Assembly (NCBI GenBank): GCA_029960085.1
Contig: JASCPG010000018.1
Coordinates: 1 to 47,059, forward strand
DNA from: Microbacteriaceae bacterium PS02067
GTDB taxonomy: Bacteria > Actinomycetota > Actinomycetes > Actinomycetales > Microbacteriaceae
Length of the DNA stretch: 47,059 nt
Direction of reading: 5' to 3'
The position numbers were made by a program, and so were the translations under genes. Positions within the stretch are counted from its first letter, which is position 1. Each line of letters opens with the position of its first letter. Below are positions 34,311 through 41,503 of this stretch, piece by piece. The notes under the pieces are model-generated. The model had not been told where the DNA came from. It did not search any database and was given only the letters and a program-made list of their open reading frames with translations.

Positions 34311-35096
34311 GTGATCGCGTACACGCTGGAGCAGGCGGCACCGGATGCCCCCCTCGCCGTCATCACACTCGACAATCCGTCGAAGCTCAACGCCCTCGAC
34401 GGGCAGGCGCTGCGCGACCTCGATGCGGCCTACGCCCGCGCCGAGGCCGACGGAGCGCGCGCCGTGCTACTGCGCGGCGAGGGGCGTGCGTTCTGTGCGG
34501 GCCGCGACATCTCCGGCGTCGACCCGCAGGACGACGACGTGCTCGGCTATCTCGACGGGCTCGTCACGCCGCTCCTGCGACGCATGGCGGAGTTCCCCGC
34601 GCCGACGTTCGCGGCCGCGCAGGGCGCGTGCCTCGGCGTGGGGCTCGGGCTGCTGATCGCCACGGACGTGGTGTACGTCGCGGAGGATGCCCGGATCGGG
34701 TCGCCGTTCGCCGCGCTCGGGGCGACGCTCGACTCGGGCGGGCACGCCCTCTTCTTCGAGCGGCTCGGGGCCCACAAGACGCTCGACCTCATCTACACCG
34801 GACGCCTCATGAGCGGCGACGAGGCCGTCCGCTCGGGACTGTTCTCCCGCGCGTTCCCGGCGGCGGAGCTCGCCGAGCGCACCCGCGAGGCCGCCGTGCT
34901 CGCGGCATCCGGAGCGACGGCGGCGTTCGCCGAGAGCAAGCGCATCGTCGCGCGCCTGCGCGACGAGCGGCTCGGAGTCTGGGGTGCCTTGTCGCTGGAG
35001 AACCGGGCGCAGGCGGGCCTCCGCGACACCGACGACTACCGCGAAGGATTCGCCGCGTTCCGCGCCAAGCGGCAGCCCGTCTTCCGCGGAAGGTGA
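34311..35096 (+). CDS. paaG: Enoyl-CoA isomerase PaaG (ring-1,2-epoxyphenylacetyl-CoA isomerase)
   Basis: Crotonase-fold enzyme that converts the epoxide to oxepin-CoA. The 261 residues lack the hydratase glutamate (GACLGVGLGL) but keep the isomerase aspartate in GATLDSGG (Asp141), which matches PaaG and not a hydratase. I chose the GTG at 34311 (VIAYTLEQ), preceded by GAGGAG with a four-base gap; a GTG four codons earlier overlaps the paaE stop and is possible. Last gene of the cluster, followed by a hairpin. Confidence 0.9.
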   Translation: MIAYTLEQAAPDAPLAVITLDNPSKLNALDGQALRDLDAAYARAEADGARAVLLRGEGRAFCAGRDISGVDPQDDDVLGYLDGLVTPLLRRMAEFPAPTFAAAQGACLGVGLGLLIATDVVYVAEDARIGSPFAALGATLDSGGHALFFERLGAHKTLDLIYTGRLMSGDEAVRSGLFSRAFPAAELAERTREAAVLAASGATAAFAESKRIVARLRDERLGVWGALSLENRAQAGLRDTDDYREGFAAFRAKRQPVFRGR

Positions 35097-35110
35097 GGGG
35101 CGGGCGGTGC

Positions 35111-35136
35111 GGGCGCGCCGATGAGACACCGCGCCC
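35111..35136 (+). terminator. Hairpin after the paa operon
   Basis: 7-bp arms GGGCGCG/CGCGCCC with a twelve-base loop, 14 bases after the paaG stop. TTTT follows only some 15 bases later, so it is not a classical intrinsic terminator. Confidence 0.4.
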
Positions 35137-35152
35137 CAGCTCGACCGCGTTT

Positions 35153-35195
35153 TGTCTAGCGGGGCTTTACGAGAAGTGTCTAGTGTGGGTAGACT
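35153..35195 (+). promoter_or_regulatory. hicAB promoter and probable operator
   Basis: TGTCTAG occurs twice (35153-35159 and 35177-35183), and the second copy forms an inverted repeat GTCTA-N7-TAGAC (35178-35194). TAGACT (35190-35195) lies six bases before the hicA ATG and can be a leaderless -10, so a bound HicB would cover it. Confidence 0.55.
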
Positions 35196-35201
35196 TCTGC
35201 C

Positions 35202-35396
35202 ATGGTCAGTGACCAACCCACCCGCCGAGTTCAGAAGCAACTCCGCGACGCGGGGTTCAGCGCCGAGCGGACGAGTGGCTCACACACCGTCTGGGTCAAC
35301 GGCAGTATCAGCATCACCGTGCCCGACGGGCACCGCACGATCTCACCCGGCGTCTATCGAAACATCCTCAAAGCCATCAAGGAGGCGACAGAGTGA
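35202..35396 (+). CDS. hicA: HicA-like toxin (mRNA interferase)
   Basis: 64-residue double-stranded-RNA-binding-like fold; HicA toxins cleave or block mRNA. The conserved GSHTVWV (active-site His) and ITVPDGH-x-ISPG segments are visible. No ribosome site precedes the ATG, consistent with a leaderless message. The stop overlaps the GTG of hicB (GTGA), the usual toxin-first coupling. Confidence 0.87.
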   Translation: MVSDQPTRRVQKQLRDAGFSAERTSGSHTVWVNGSISITVPDGHRTISPGVYRNILKAIKEATE

Positions 35397-35791
35397 AGAC
35401 CTACGACGTCACCCTCACCCGCGACGGGAAATGGTGGATGGTGGCGATCCCCGAGATCGAGGGGCTCACGCAGGCCCGCACCATTGGCGAAGCACACGAA
35501 ATGGCGAGAGATTACATCGCCCTTGCGCTCAACATCCCCACCGATGGGTTCGACATCCATGCCCACGCCGAAACGGTCGGTACCGTCGAACACGTCGCCC
35601 AACTTCTCGAGGACATCAAGACCACCCGCGCGGAGGCCGAACGACTTGAGCGGGAGGCGGCGGAGAAGTCCCGCAAGCTCGCCACCGATCTTGCCGCGCA
35701 GAAGCTTCCGCTCCGCGAAGTGGGCGCGATCATGAACATCTCCCACCAACGCGTCGGCCAGCTCGTGAAGTCGGGCACGCGCGCGGGCTGA
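35393..35791 (+). CDS. hicB: HicB-like antitoxin
   Basis: 132 residues: an N-terminal HicB partial RNase H-like fold (DGKWWMVAIPEIEGLTQAR, then TIGEAHEMARDYIALAL) that binds HicA, a charged helix rich in Glu/Arg, and a C-terminal helix-turn-helix (LREVGAIMNISHQRVGQLV) for autoregulation at the upstream repeats. GTG start within the hicA stop. Confidence 0.87.
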   Translation: MKTYDVTLTRDGKWWMVAIPEIEGLTQARTIGEAHEMARDYIALALNIPTDGFDIHAHAETVGTVEHVAQLLEDIKTTRAEAERLEREAAEKSRKLATDLAAQKLPLREVGAIMNISHQRVGQLVKSGTRAG

Positions 35792-35899
35792 CGGTCACCC
35801 TGTCAGGGCCTCGTCACCAGGGCATGGTGCGATCGGTGTCGCGGGTGCCGTCGTCGGGGAGGTGGGGAAGCTGTTCGCCGCGGGCGCGGAAGCGGATCC

Positions 35900-36553
35900 T
35901 CAGCCGCCGTCGTGCCGGCGACGGATGCCGTCGATGAGCAGGTCGAGCGCGAACGCGAACTCGGCGTCGTCGTCGCACGCCTCACCGGCGTGCGATGAGG
36001 TCGTCGCCATGCGGATGATCGCGGGATAGGCCTCGGCGAAGGTGGCGAGCGCCGTCGCCCGTTCCGCGGGGTCGGCGGGCGGCGTCGGCGTCGGGAGGAC
36101 GTCGCGGGTGAATCCCCACATCCGCGTGCTGAGCGCGTGCATGCTGTTGTGCACGAGGTCGGCCGACAGCCCGCCGTCGAACATCGTGCGCATGAGGTCG
36201 TCCATGTACGCGAGCACGACGGGGCTCGCGAGCGTTCGCGACTCGATGGCATCCTGCGCCCACGGGTGGCGCCGGAGCGCCGACCGCGCGGCGAGGATCC
36301 GCGCCCGCAGGGCGTCGTTCCAGAGGGATGCCGGGGCGGCACGCGGGATCTCGGCGACGACGCGGTCCACCATCGCGTCGATCAGACGTTCGCGGTTGTC
36401 GACGTGCTTGTAGAGCGCCATCGGGGTGACGCCGAGGGTCTCGGCCAGGTGTCGCATGGTCAGCGCGTCGAGCCCGTCGCGGTCGGCCAGATCGACGGCC
36501 GCGCCGACGACCCGGTCTCGGTCGAGCGGCGGACGGCGTTGATCGCTTGACAT
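35900..36553 (-). CDS. TetR-family transcriptional regulator (TetR_C_1-like)
   Basis: 217 residues. The helix-turn-helix is LTMRHLAETLGVTPMALYKHV (about 36-56), the TetR subtype with a long ligand domain seen in tetracycline-repressor relatives. Divergent from a DUF4386 membrane protein across 96 bases that contain a perfect palindrome and a second GTATAC element touching its own start, so it probably represses itself and the neighbour. ATG six bases after TACGCT. Ligand unknown. Confidence 0.87.
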   Translation of the reverse strand: MSSDQRRPPLDRDRVVGAAVDLADRDGLDALTMRHLAETLGVTPMALYKHVDNRERLIDAMVDRVVAEIPRAAPASLWNDALRARILAARSALRRHPWAQDAIESRTLASPVVLAYMDDLMRTMFDGGLSADLVHNSMHALSTRMWGFTRDVLPTPTPPADPAERATALATFAEAYPAIIRMATTSSHAGEACDDDAEFAFALDLLIDGIRRRHDGG

Positions 36554-36559
36554 GTATAC

Positions 36560-36565
36560 AGCGTA
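36560..36565 (-). promoter_or_regulatory. Leaderless -10 hexamer of the second TetR gene
   Basis: TACGCT on the minus strand. The six bases between it and the ATG are GTATAC, the core of the neighbouring operator; TGTATACA is a perfect 8-bp palindrome at 36553-36560. Confidence 0.55.
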
Positions 36566-36585
36566 GACCTAGGCTCGATGTCACA

Positions 36586-36608
36586 GCAGGTATACGTCGT
36601 ATACCTGC
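36586..36608. promoter_or_regulatory. Perfect 23-bp palindromic operator (TetR site)
   Basis: Arms GCAGGTATACG and CGTATACCTGC around one central T. It lies about 40 bases before the DUF4386 start, and its GTATAC core recurs at the TetR start codon. Confidence 0.8.
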
Positions 36609-36649
36609 ACGATCGCCTCCCTCACCCGTCACCGTCCCGAAGGAACACC

Positions 36650-37291
36650 GTGTCTCGCACCCCGCGCCTCTACGCCCGCACCGCGGGCATCCTCTATCTC
36701 GTCACGCACGTCACCTCGGTGACGGCGGTGGCGGCCTATGGCGCGGGCACGCGCGCCGTCGGCGTCGCGCTCGAACTGGCGCTCGCGATCGGATGCCTCG
36801 GCACGGGCATCCTCGTGTGGCTGCTGCTGCGCCACACGGGCCCGGCACGGTCGGCGGCGTTCGGGATGCTGCGTGCCGTCGAGGCGGCCGTGATCCTCGC
36901 GGGCACGCTGCCGATGGTGGCGCTGCTCCTCCTTTCCGCACCGTCCGCATCGGCGACGGAGGTGCTGACGTCGGCGCACGCGGCGTCGTTCCTCGTCGGA
37001 CAGGGACTCGTGATCGGCGTCAACACCGTCATCCTCGGGTGGCTGCTGTTCACGTCGCGCGCCGTGCCGCGGGCGCTCGCGGTGCTCGGGGTCGCCGGCG
37101 GTGCGATCGTCTTCACGAGCGACCTCGGGCAGCTGTTCGGGGTGATCCCGCTGAACGGCCCCGTCGCCGCGGCGTGCGCCGCACCGATCTTCGCGTTCGA
37201 ACTGTGGTTCGCGGTGCTGCTCATCGTGAAGGGACTCACCCCGGTGCCCGCCGCGCCGTCGACCCCGGCGCTGCTCACCCCTCGAGGATGA
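36650..37291 (+). CDS. DUF4386 family membrane protein
   Basis: 213-residue membrane protein with about six helices. The opening RLYARTAGILYLVTHVTS and the segment FTSDLGQLFGVIPLNGPV fit DUF4386, a family of unknown function. AAGGA lies six bases before the GTG. Likely under control of the divergent TetR protein; it may be the effector of that system. Its last 17 bases overlap the end of the convergent helicase gene. Confidence 0.83.
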   Translation: MSRTPRLYARTAGILYLVTHVTSVTAVAAYGAGTRAVGVALELALAIGCLGTGILVWLLLRHTGPARSAAFGMLRAVEAAVILAGTLPMVALLLLSAPSASATEVLTSAHAASFLVGQGLVIGVNTVILGWLLFTSRAVPRALAVLGVAGGAIVFTSDLGQLFGVIPLNGPVAAACAAPIFAFELWFAVLLIVKGLTPVPAAPSTPALLTPRG

Positions 37292-39479
37292 CGAGCTGCT
37301 GCGTCGCGCGCGTCATCGCGACGTAGCGGTCGACCGCCTCGGTGAAGCCCCCGCCGGCGATGCCCTCGCTCACGATCACGACGAGATCGAACTCGAGGCC
37401 CTTCACCGACACGGCGTCGAGCGACGCGACCCGCTCGCGCCGCGGGAACGAGGGGTCGCCGATCACGACGGCCGTCCCCTCGACGGTCACCCGTTCCCAG
37501 TCGTCGACGATCGCGGCGAGGTCTGCCCGCCGCGCGTAGGCGACCGGGGAGCCCGTGCGACGGACGGAGGTCGGCACGTCGGCGTCCGGGAGCACGGCGC
37601 GGATGACGGGGGCCGCGGCATCCATCACTTCGGCGGGTGTGCGGTAGTTCACGGTGAGGGTCGACACCTCGATGCGCCGCAGCCCGACGCGCTCGAGGCG
37701 CTCGGTCCACGACTCCGCGAAGGCGCCCCGCGCCTGCGCGCGGTCACCGACGATCGTGACGCTGCCGGACGGGCACCGGCGCAGCAGCATGCGCCACTGC
37801 GCGTCGGTGAGTTCCTGTGCCTCGTCGACGATGAGGTGCGCGAACGGGCCCACGTACGGGTCGGTGCCGGGCGTGCGGGTCTCGACGAGCGTCCGGCGCA
37901 GATCCTGCCCCCGCAGCATCGACATGATGCGCAGGTCGCCTCCGTCGGAGGCGATGAGGTCGGTGACGACGTCGGACATGGCGCGGCGGGCCTCCGCCGC
38001 CTCCTGCGCGGCGCGGCGGTCATCGGTCTCGGCGCGCGGATCGCCGACCGCGAGGCGCGCCGCGTCGAGAAGCGGCAGGTCGACGTCCGTGAAGCCCGCG
38101 CCAGCCGCCACGACCGCCCGGATGTCGGTGTCGGTGAGCCATCCCGCGCAGCGGCGCAGCATCTCGGGCGAGGAGAGCAGGCCGCGCAGCAGCGCATCGG
38201 GGTCGAGCAGCGGCCACGCCTCATCGAAGAGCGCGCGCAGTTCGTCGTCGTTCTCGAGGGCCTCCCGCACGGGTTCGTCGTCATCGTCCCAACCGGCCCC
38301 GTACGCGTCGAAGCCGTCGTCGAAGCCGGCGCCGCGTGAGCCGCCCGCGTCGCGGTCCTCGCCGCGGACCTCCTCGTCGATGCGGCTCTCGAGCAGGTCG
38401 AGCAGGGCCTCCCACGCGTTCCGGCGCACGACGTTGTGCGGCTGCGACTCGGCATCCGCGAACAGCTCCGCCCACTCCGCGGTCGTCACGGGAACCGTGC
38501 CCCACGCCGTGTCGACGCCGACCGTGCGGCGGGGGACGCGCTGCCACAGCCGGACGGCCTCGTCGACCGCGTCCACGAAGCGGCCGTCGCCCTTGCACCG
38601 GCGCACCGTGGCATCCGTCTCGACGCGTGAGACGCGCGCCGACACGAGTTCGTCGATCGCGCACACGACCGCGCCGTCCTCGCCGAGCCCGGGCAGCACG
38701 TCGTCCACGTAGTCGACGTAGGGGCGGTGCGGGCCGACGAACAGGAGTTCGCCGCTGTCCTGCCGCAGGCGCGCGTCGCTGTAGAGCAGGTAGGCCGCGC
38801 GGTGCAGGGCGACGACCGTCTTGCCCGTGCCCGGCCCGCCCGTGACGACGCGTGCACCGTGGGCGTCGGCGCGGATGATGGCATCCTGATCCGCCTGCAG
38901 CGTCGCGAGCACGTCGCGCATCTTCGGCGACCGGCTCGCGGCGAGGCTCGCGATGAACGCCGACTGGTCGTCGGGAGACGTGGCCGCGCCGCCAGCGGTG
39001 AAGACCTCGTCCCAGTAGTCGACGATGCGGCCCGCCCGCCACCGGTAGCGGCGGCGACTGCGCAGGCCGAGCGGGTCGGCTCCGGTCGCGGCGAAGAAGG
39101 GGGCGGATGCCGGGGCGCGCCAGTCCATGAGCAGGCGCTCCTCCTGCTCATCGGCGAGGCCGAAGCGCCCGAGGTAGGTCACCGTCCCGTCGTCGGCGAC
39201 CATGCGCCCGATGCAGGCGTCGAGGCCGAAGCGCCCGAGCACCCGCAGGCGCGCGCTCAGCTGCCGCGCCTCGAGGTCGCGCTCGAGCGCCCGCTGGCCG
39301 TGGCTCGCGTGTTCGCGGCGCACCGCGTCGAGGCGGCGACGCGTGCGTTCCTCCGCCACGGCGAGGGCGGCGCGGATCGCCTCGAACTGCCGTTCGTCTG
39401 CCCCGATGAGCTCCGCGGTGGCCTTGCGGCGCAGTCGTTCGGGCAGGTCGAAGACCGGGTGCGTGTCTTCCAGCGGCAT
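37275..39479 (-). CDS. helR: HelR-type RNA polymerase-associated helicase (rifamycin resistance)
   Basis: 734 residues of the UvrD/HelD superfamily: a charged N-terminal coiled coil (about 20-80), DWRAPASAPFF (119-129), Walker A GGPGTGKT (214-221), VDEAQELT as the Walker B/DEAQ region, GDRAQARGAF and the C-terminal helicase domain with VSVKGLEFDLVVIVSEG. HelR/HelD proteins bind RNA polymerase through its channels and free it from stalled complexes; HelR also displaces rifamycins. An acidic insertion (about 373-403) is at the expected place for the channel loop. MPLEDTHPV was chosen as start, with GGAGGGAG upstream. A rifamycin-associated-element-like repeat lies 62 bases before it. No other resistance gene (rox, arr, rph) is nearby. 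Confidence 0.88.
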   Translation of the reverse strand: MPLEDTHPVFDLPERLRRKATAELIGADERQFEAIRAALAVAEERTRRRLDAVRREHASHGQRALERDLEARQLSARLRVLGRFGLDACIGRMVADDGTVTYLGRFGLADEQEERLLMDWRAPASAPFFAATGADPLGLRSRRRYRWRAGRIVDYWDEVFTAGGAATSPDDQSAFIASLAASRSPKMRDVLATLQADQDAIIRADAHGARVVTGGPGTGKTVVALHRAAYLLYSDARLRQDSGELLFVGPHRPYVDYVDDVLPGLGEDGAVVCAIDELVSARVSRVETDATVRRCKGDGRFVDAVDEAVRLWQRVPRRTVGVDTAWGTVPVTTAEWAELFADAESQPHNVVRRNAWEALLDLLESRIDEEVRGEDRDAGGSRGAGFDDGFDAYGAGWDDDDEPVREALENDDELRALFDEAWPLLDPDALLRGLLSSPEMLRRCAGWLTDTDIRAVVAAGAGFTDVDLPLLDAARLAVGDPRAETDDRRAAQEAAEARRAMSDVVTDLIASDGGDLRIMSMLRGQDLRRTLVETRTPGTDPYVGPFAHLIVDEAQELTDAQWRMLLRRCPSGSVTIVGDRAQARGAFAESWTERLERVGLRRIEVSTLTVNYRTPAEVMDAAAPVIRAVLPDADVPTSVRRTGSPVAYARRADLAAIVDDWERVTVEGTAVVIGDPSFPRRERVASLDAVSVKGLEFDLVVIVSEGIAGGGFTEAVDRYVAMTRATQQLVILEG

Positions 39480-39540
39480 CGTCAGGCTCCCTCCGGCGCC
39501 TCGGAAAAGGCGCGCCGACCTGCGATTCTCCCCCCTCCCC

Positions 39541-39561
39541 GGGGCCTTGCCACAAGTCCCC
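39541..39561 (-). promoter_or_regulatory. Rifamycin-associated element (RAE)-like inverted repeat
   Basis: GGGGCCTTG, CCA, CAAGTCCCC: 9-bp arms with one mismatch. It closely resembles the conserved GGGGC-TTG...CAAG-CCCC palindrome described upstream of rifamycin-inactivation and helR genes in actinobacteria (recalled, not looked up). No clear -10/-35 pair is visible around it. Confidence 0.7.
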
Positions 39562-39606
39562 CCTCCTGCGGGATAATGGAAAGGGAAGAGAGGCGCCCCC
39601 GCCGGT

Positions 39607-40518
39607 TCAGGAGAGGGCGGGCGCCGCCCGGACGAACGCATCGAGCGTGACGCGCAGGGCCGGAGAATCCTCCTGAGTGCGGCGGTGCACCGTCAGCACG
39701 TCGCGCGTCGACGCCGGTCCCGCCGTCGGGATAGCCACGACCTCGCCCGGGAGCTCGCCCCGACCAAGGCGCGGCACGAGCGCGACGCCGAGCCCAGCCC
39801 GGGCGAGCTCGATGTGGTTGTCGAACTCCATCGACTCGTACACGACGCGCGGCGCGCCCGACACCCCGTCGAACAGGCGGCGCAGCCACTGGCGGCAGAT
39901 CGTCGCCTCGAAAGTGGCGGCCCACGCCTCGCCGGCGAGGTCTTCGGGGTGCAGCACGGTGCGGTTCGCGAGGGGGTGGTCGCGGTGCAGGATGACGTCG
40001 GCGACGTCGGTGAACAGCGGCGTCGCGACGAGGTGCTCGGGCATCGCCAGTGCGACCCCGCCCCACCGGTGCACGATGCCGAGGTCGCGCTGGCCCGAGG
40101 CGACGAGCGCGATGGTCTCCCACGGTTCGCTCTCGCGCAGCGGCAGCGCGAGCTGCGGGTGACGTGCCGACAGGTCGGCGATGACCGGCACGACGAGCCC
40201 GCGTACGACGGTGGAGAAGGCCGCCAGCCGGATCTCCCCGGTCACGCGATCCGATCCGCCGGCGAGCTGAAGGTCGGCGCCGAGGCGATCGAGGTCGTCG
40301 AGGATGGGGGTGGATGCCACGACGAGCCGCGTCCCGGCATCCGTCAGCACGACGCCTCGGCCGACCCGTTCGAGGAGGGCGACGCCCACGGTGCGCTCGA
40401 GTCGTTTGATCTGCTGCGAGATCGCGGACGGCGTGTAGCCGAGCGTCGTGGCGGCGGCGACGACGCTGCCGTCGGTCGCGACGGCGCGCAGGGCGACGAT
40501 GCCTTCCAGGTCGATCAT
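39607..40518 (-). CDS. LysR-family transcriptional regulator
   Basis: 303 residues: an N-terminal winged helix-turn-helix (VAAATTLGYTPSAISQQIKRLE, about 20-41) and a periplasmic-binding-like effector domain. It is divergent from an EamA exporter and probably controls it; the effector may be an exported amino acid or metabolite. ATG six bases after TAGCCT, and the start codon lies inside a 9-11-9 inverted repeat, so autoregulation is likely. Confidence 0.88.
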   Translation of the reverse strand: MIDLEGIVALRAVATDGSVVAAATTLGYTPSAISQQIKRLERTVGVALLERVGRGVVLTDAGTRLVVASTPILDDLDRLGADLQLAGGSDRVTGEIRLAAFSTVVRGLVVPVIADLSARHPQLALPLRESEPWETIALVASGQRDLGIVHRWGGVALAMPEHLVATPLFTDVADVILHRDHPLANRTVLHPEDLAGEAWAATFEATICRQWLRRLFDGVSGAPRVVYESMEFDNHIELARAGLGVALVPRLGRGELPGEVVAIPTAGPASTRDVLTVHRRTQEDSPALRVTLDAFVRAAPALS

Positions 40519-40539
40519 GAAGCGAGGCTACATGATCGA
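40511..40539. promoter_or_regulatory. LysR-type binding site, 9-11-9 inverted repeat
   Basis: Perfect arms TCGATCATG and CATGATCGA with an eleven-base spacer. The left arm overlaps the LysR start codon and the spacer contains its -10. A second, weaker repeat CATGAA-N13-TTCATG lies at 40543-40567 towards the exporter. Confidence 0.7.
40525..40530 (-). promoter_or_regulatory. Leaderless -10 hexamer of the LysR gene
   Basis: TAGCCT on the minus strand, six bases before the ATG, inside the inverted repeat. Confidence 0.55.
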
Positions 40540-40591
40540 CCACATGAATCGTTGCTTGTGTTTCATGGACGGCTCCGCTGGAGTGGAGCGC

Positions 40592-41503
40592 GTGAGCAGA
40601 CGCGACATGATCCTGGCGGCGGCCGTGGCATCCCTCTGGGGATTCAACTTCGTCGTGATCGACTGGGGGATGCGCGGGGTCCCGCCGCTGCTGTTCGTCG
40701 CGATCCGCTTCCTCGTGGTCGCGGCGGCCGTCGTCGTCGTGCCGCGACCGCGCACCTCGTGGCGGACGATCCTCGGCGTCGGCATGTTCATGTCGCTCGG
40801 GCAGTTCGGGCTGCTCTACACCTCGATGGCGCTCGGACTGCAGCCGGGGCTCGCCGCTCTCGTGCTGCAGGCGCAGGCCGTGTTCACGATCCTGATCGCC
40901 GCCGTGGCGCTGCGCGAACGGCCGTCGACGGCGCAGGTCGTCGGGGTCGCGCTGGGTGTCGTGGGGCTCTCGATCGTCGCGGCCGGGCGCGGCGGCAACG
41001 CGCCCGCACTCGCCGTCGCGCTCGCTCTCGCGGCGGCGATGTCGTGGGCGATCGGCAACGTGATCTCCCGTCGCGCCGGCGTCGTGTCGGGTCCGGGGCG
41101 GCTCGGCTCTCTGTCGCTCACGGTGTGGTCGGCGCTCGTCGTGCCCGTCCCGGCACTCGCGCTGTCGTTCGTGATCGAGGGGCCGGATGCCATCTCGCAC
41201 GGCCTCGCGGCGTTCGGCTGGAGCGCCCTCGTGTCGACCCTGTACACGGCGGTGCTCTGCACGATCATCGGCTACTCGATCTGGAACGGGTTGCTCTCCC
41301 GCAACCCGTCGGCGGCGGTCGTCCCCTGGGTGCTGCTCGCGCCCGTCGTCGCGATGACCTCGGCCGCGCTCCTCCTCGGACAGATTCCGAACGCGGCAGA
41401 GACGCTCGGGGGCGCGCTCCTCATCGGCGGGGTGCTCGTCACAGGCATCCGGGTGCGATCTCGCAGGAACGTGCAGAACCCGCCGGATAGGGTGCGAACA
41501 TGA
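40592..41503 (+). CDS. EamA/DMT family transporter
   Basis: 303-residue exporter with ten transmembrane helices in two EamA repeats (LAAAVASLWGFNFVVIDWG; AMSWAIGNVISRRAG). DMT exporters release amino acids and other metabolites; the substrate is unknown. The GTG (VSRRDMILAA) with GGAG three bases upstream is the best fit to the helix start; ATGs at 40565 and 40544 are possible but would place extra residues through the operator region. Its last four bases overlap the lipoprotein ATG. Confidence 0.87.
   Translation: MSRRDMILAAAVASLWGFNFVVIDWGMRGVPPLLFVAIRFLVVAAAVVVVPRPRTSWRTILGVGMFMSLGQFGLLYTSMALGLQPGLAALVLQAQAVFTILIAAVALRERPSTAQVVGVALGVVGLSIVAAGRGGNAPALAVALALAAAMSWAIGNVISRRAGVVSGPGRLGSLSLTVWSALVVPVPALALSFVIEGPDAISHGLAAFGWSALVSTLYTAVLCTIIGYSIWNGLLSRNPSAAVVPWVLLAPVVAMTSAALLLGQIPNAAETLGGALLIGGVLVTGIRVRSRRNVQNPPDRVRT
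41488..41493 (+). promoter_or_regulatory. Leaderless -10 hexamer of the lipoprotein gene
   Basis: TAGGGT six bases before the ATG, lying inside the last codons of the EamA gene, so the lipoprotein may be transcribed on its own as well as by readthrough. Confidence 0.5.
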
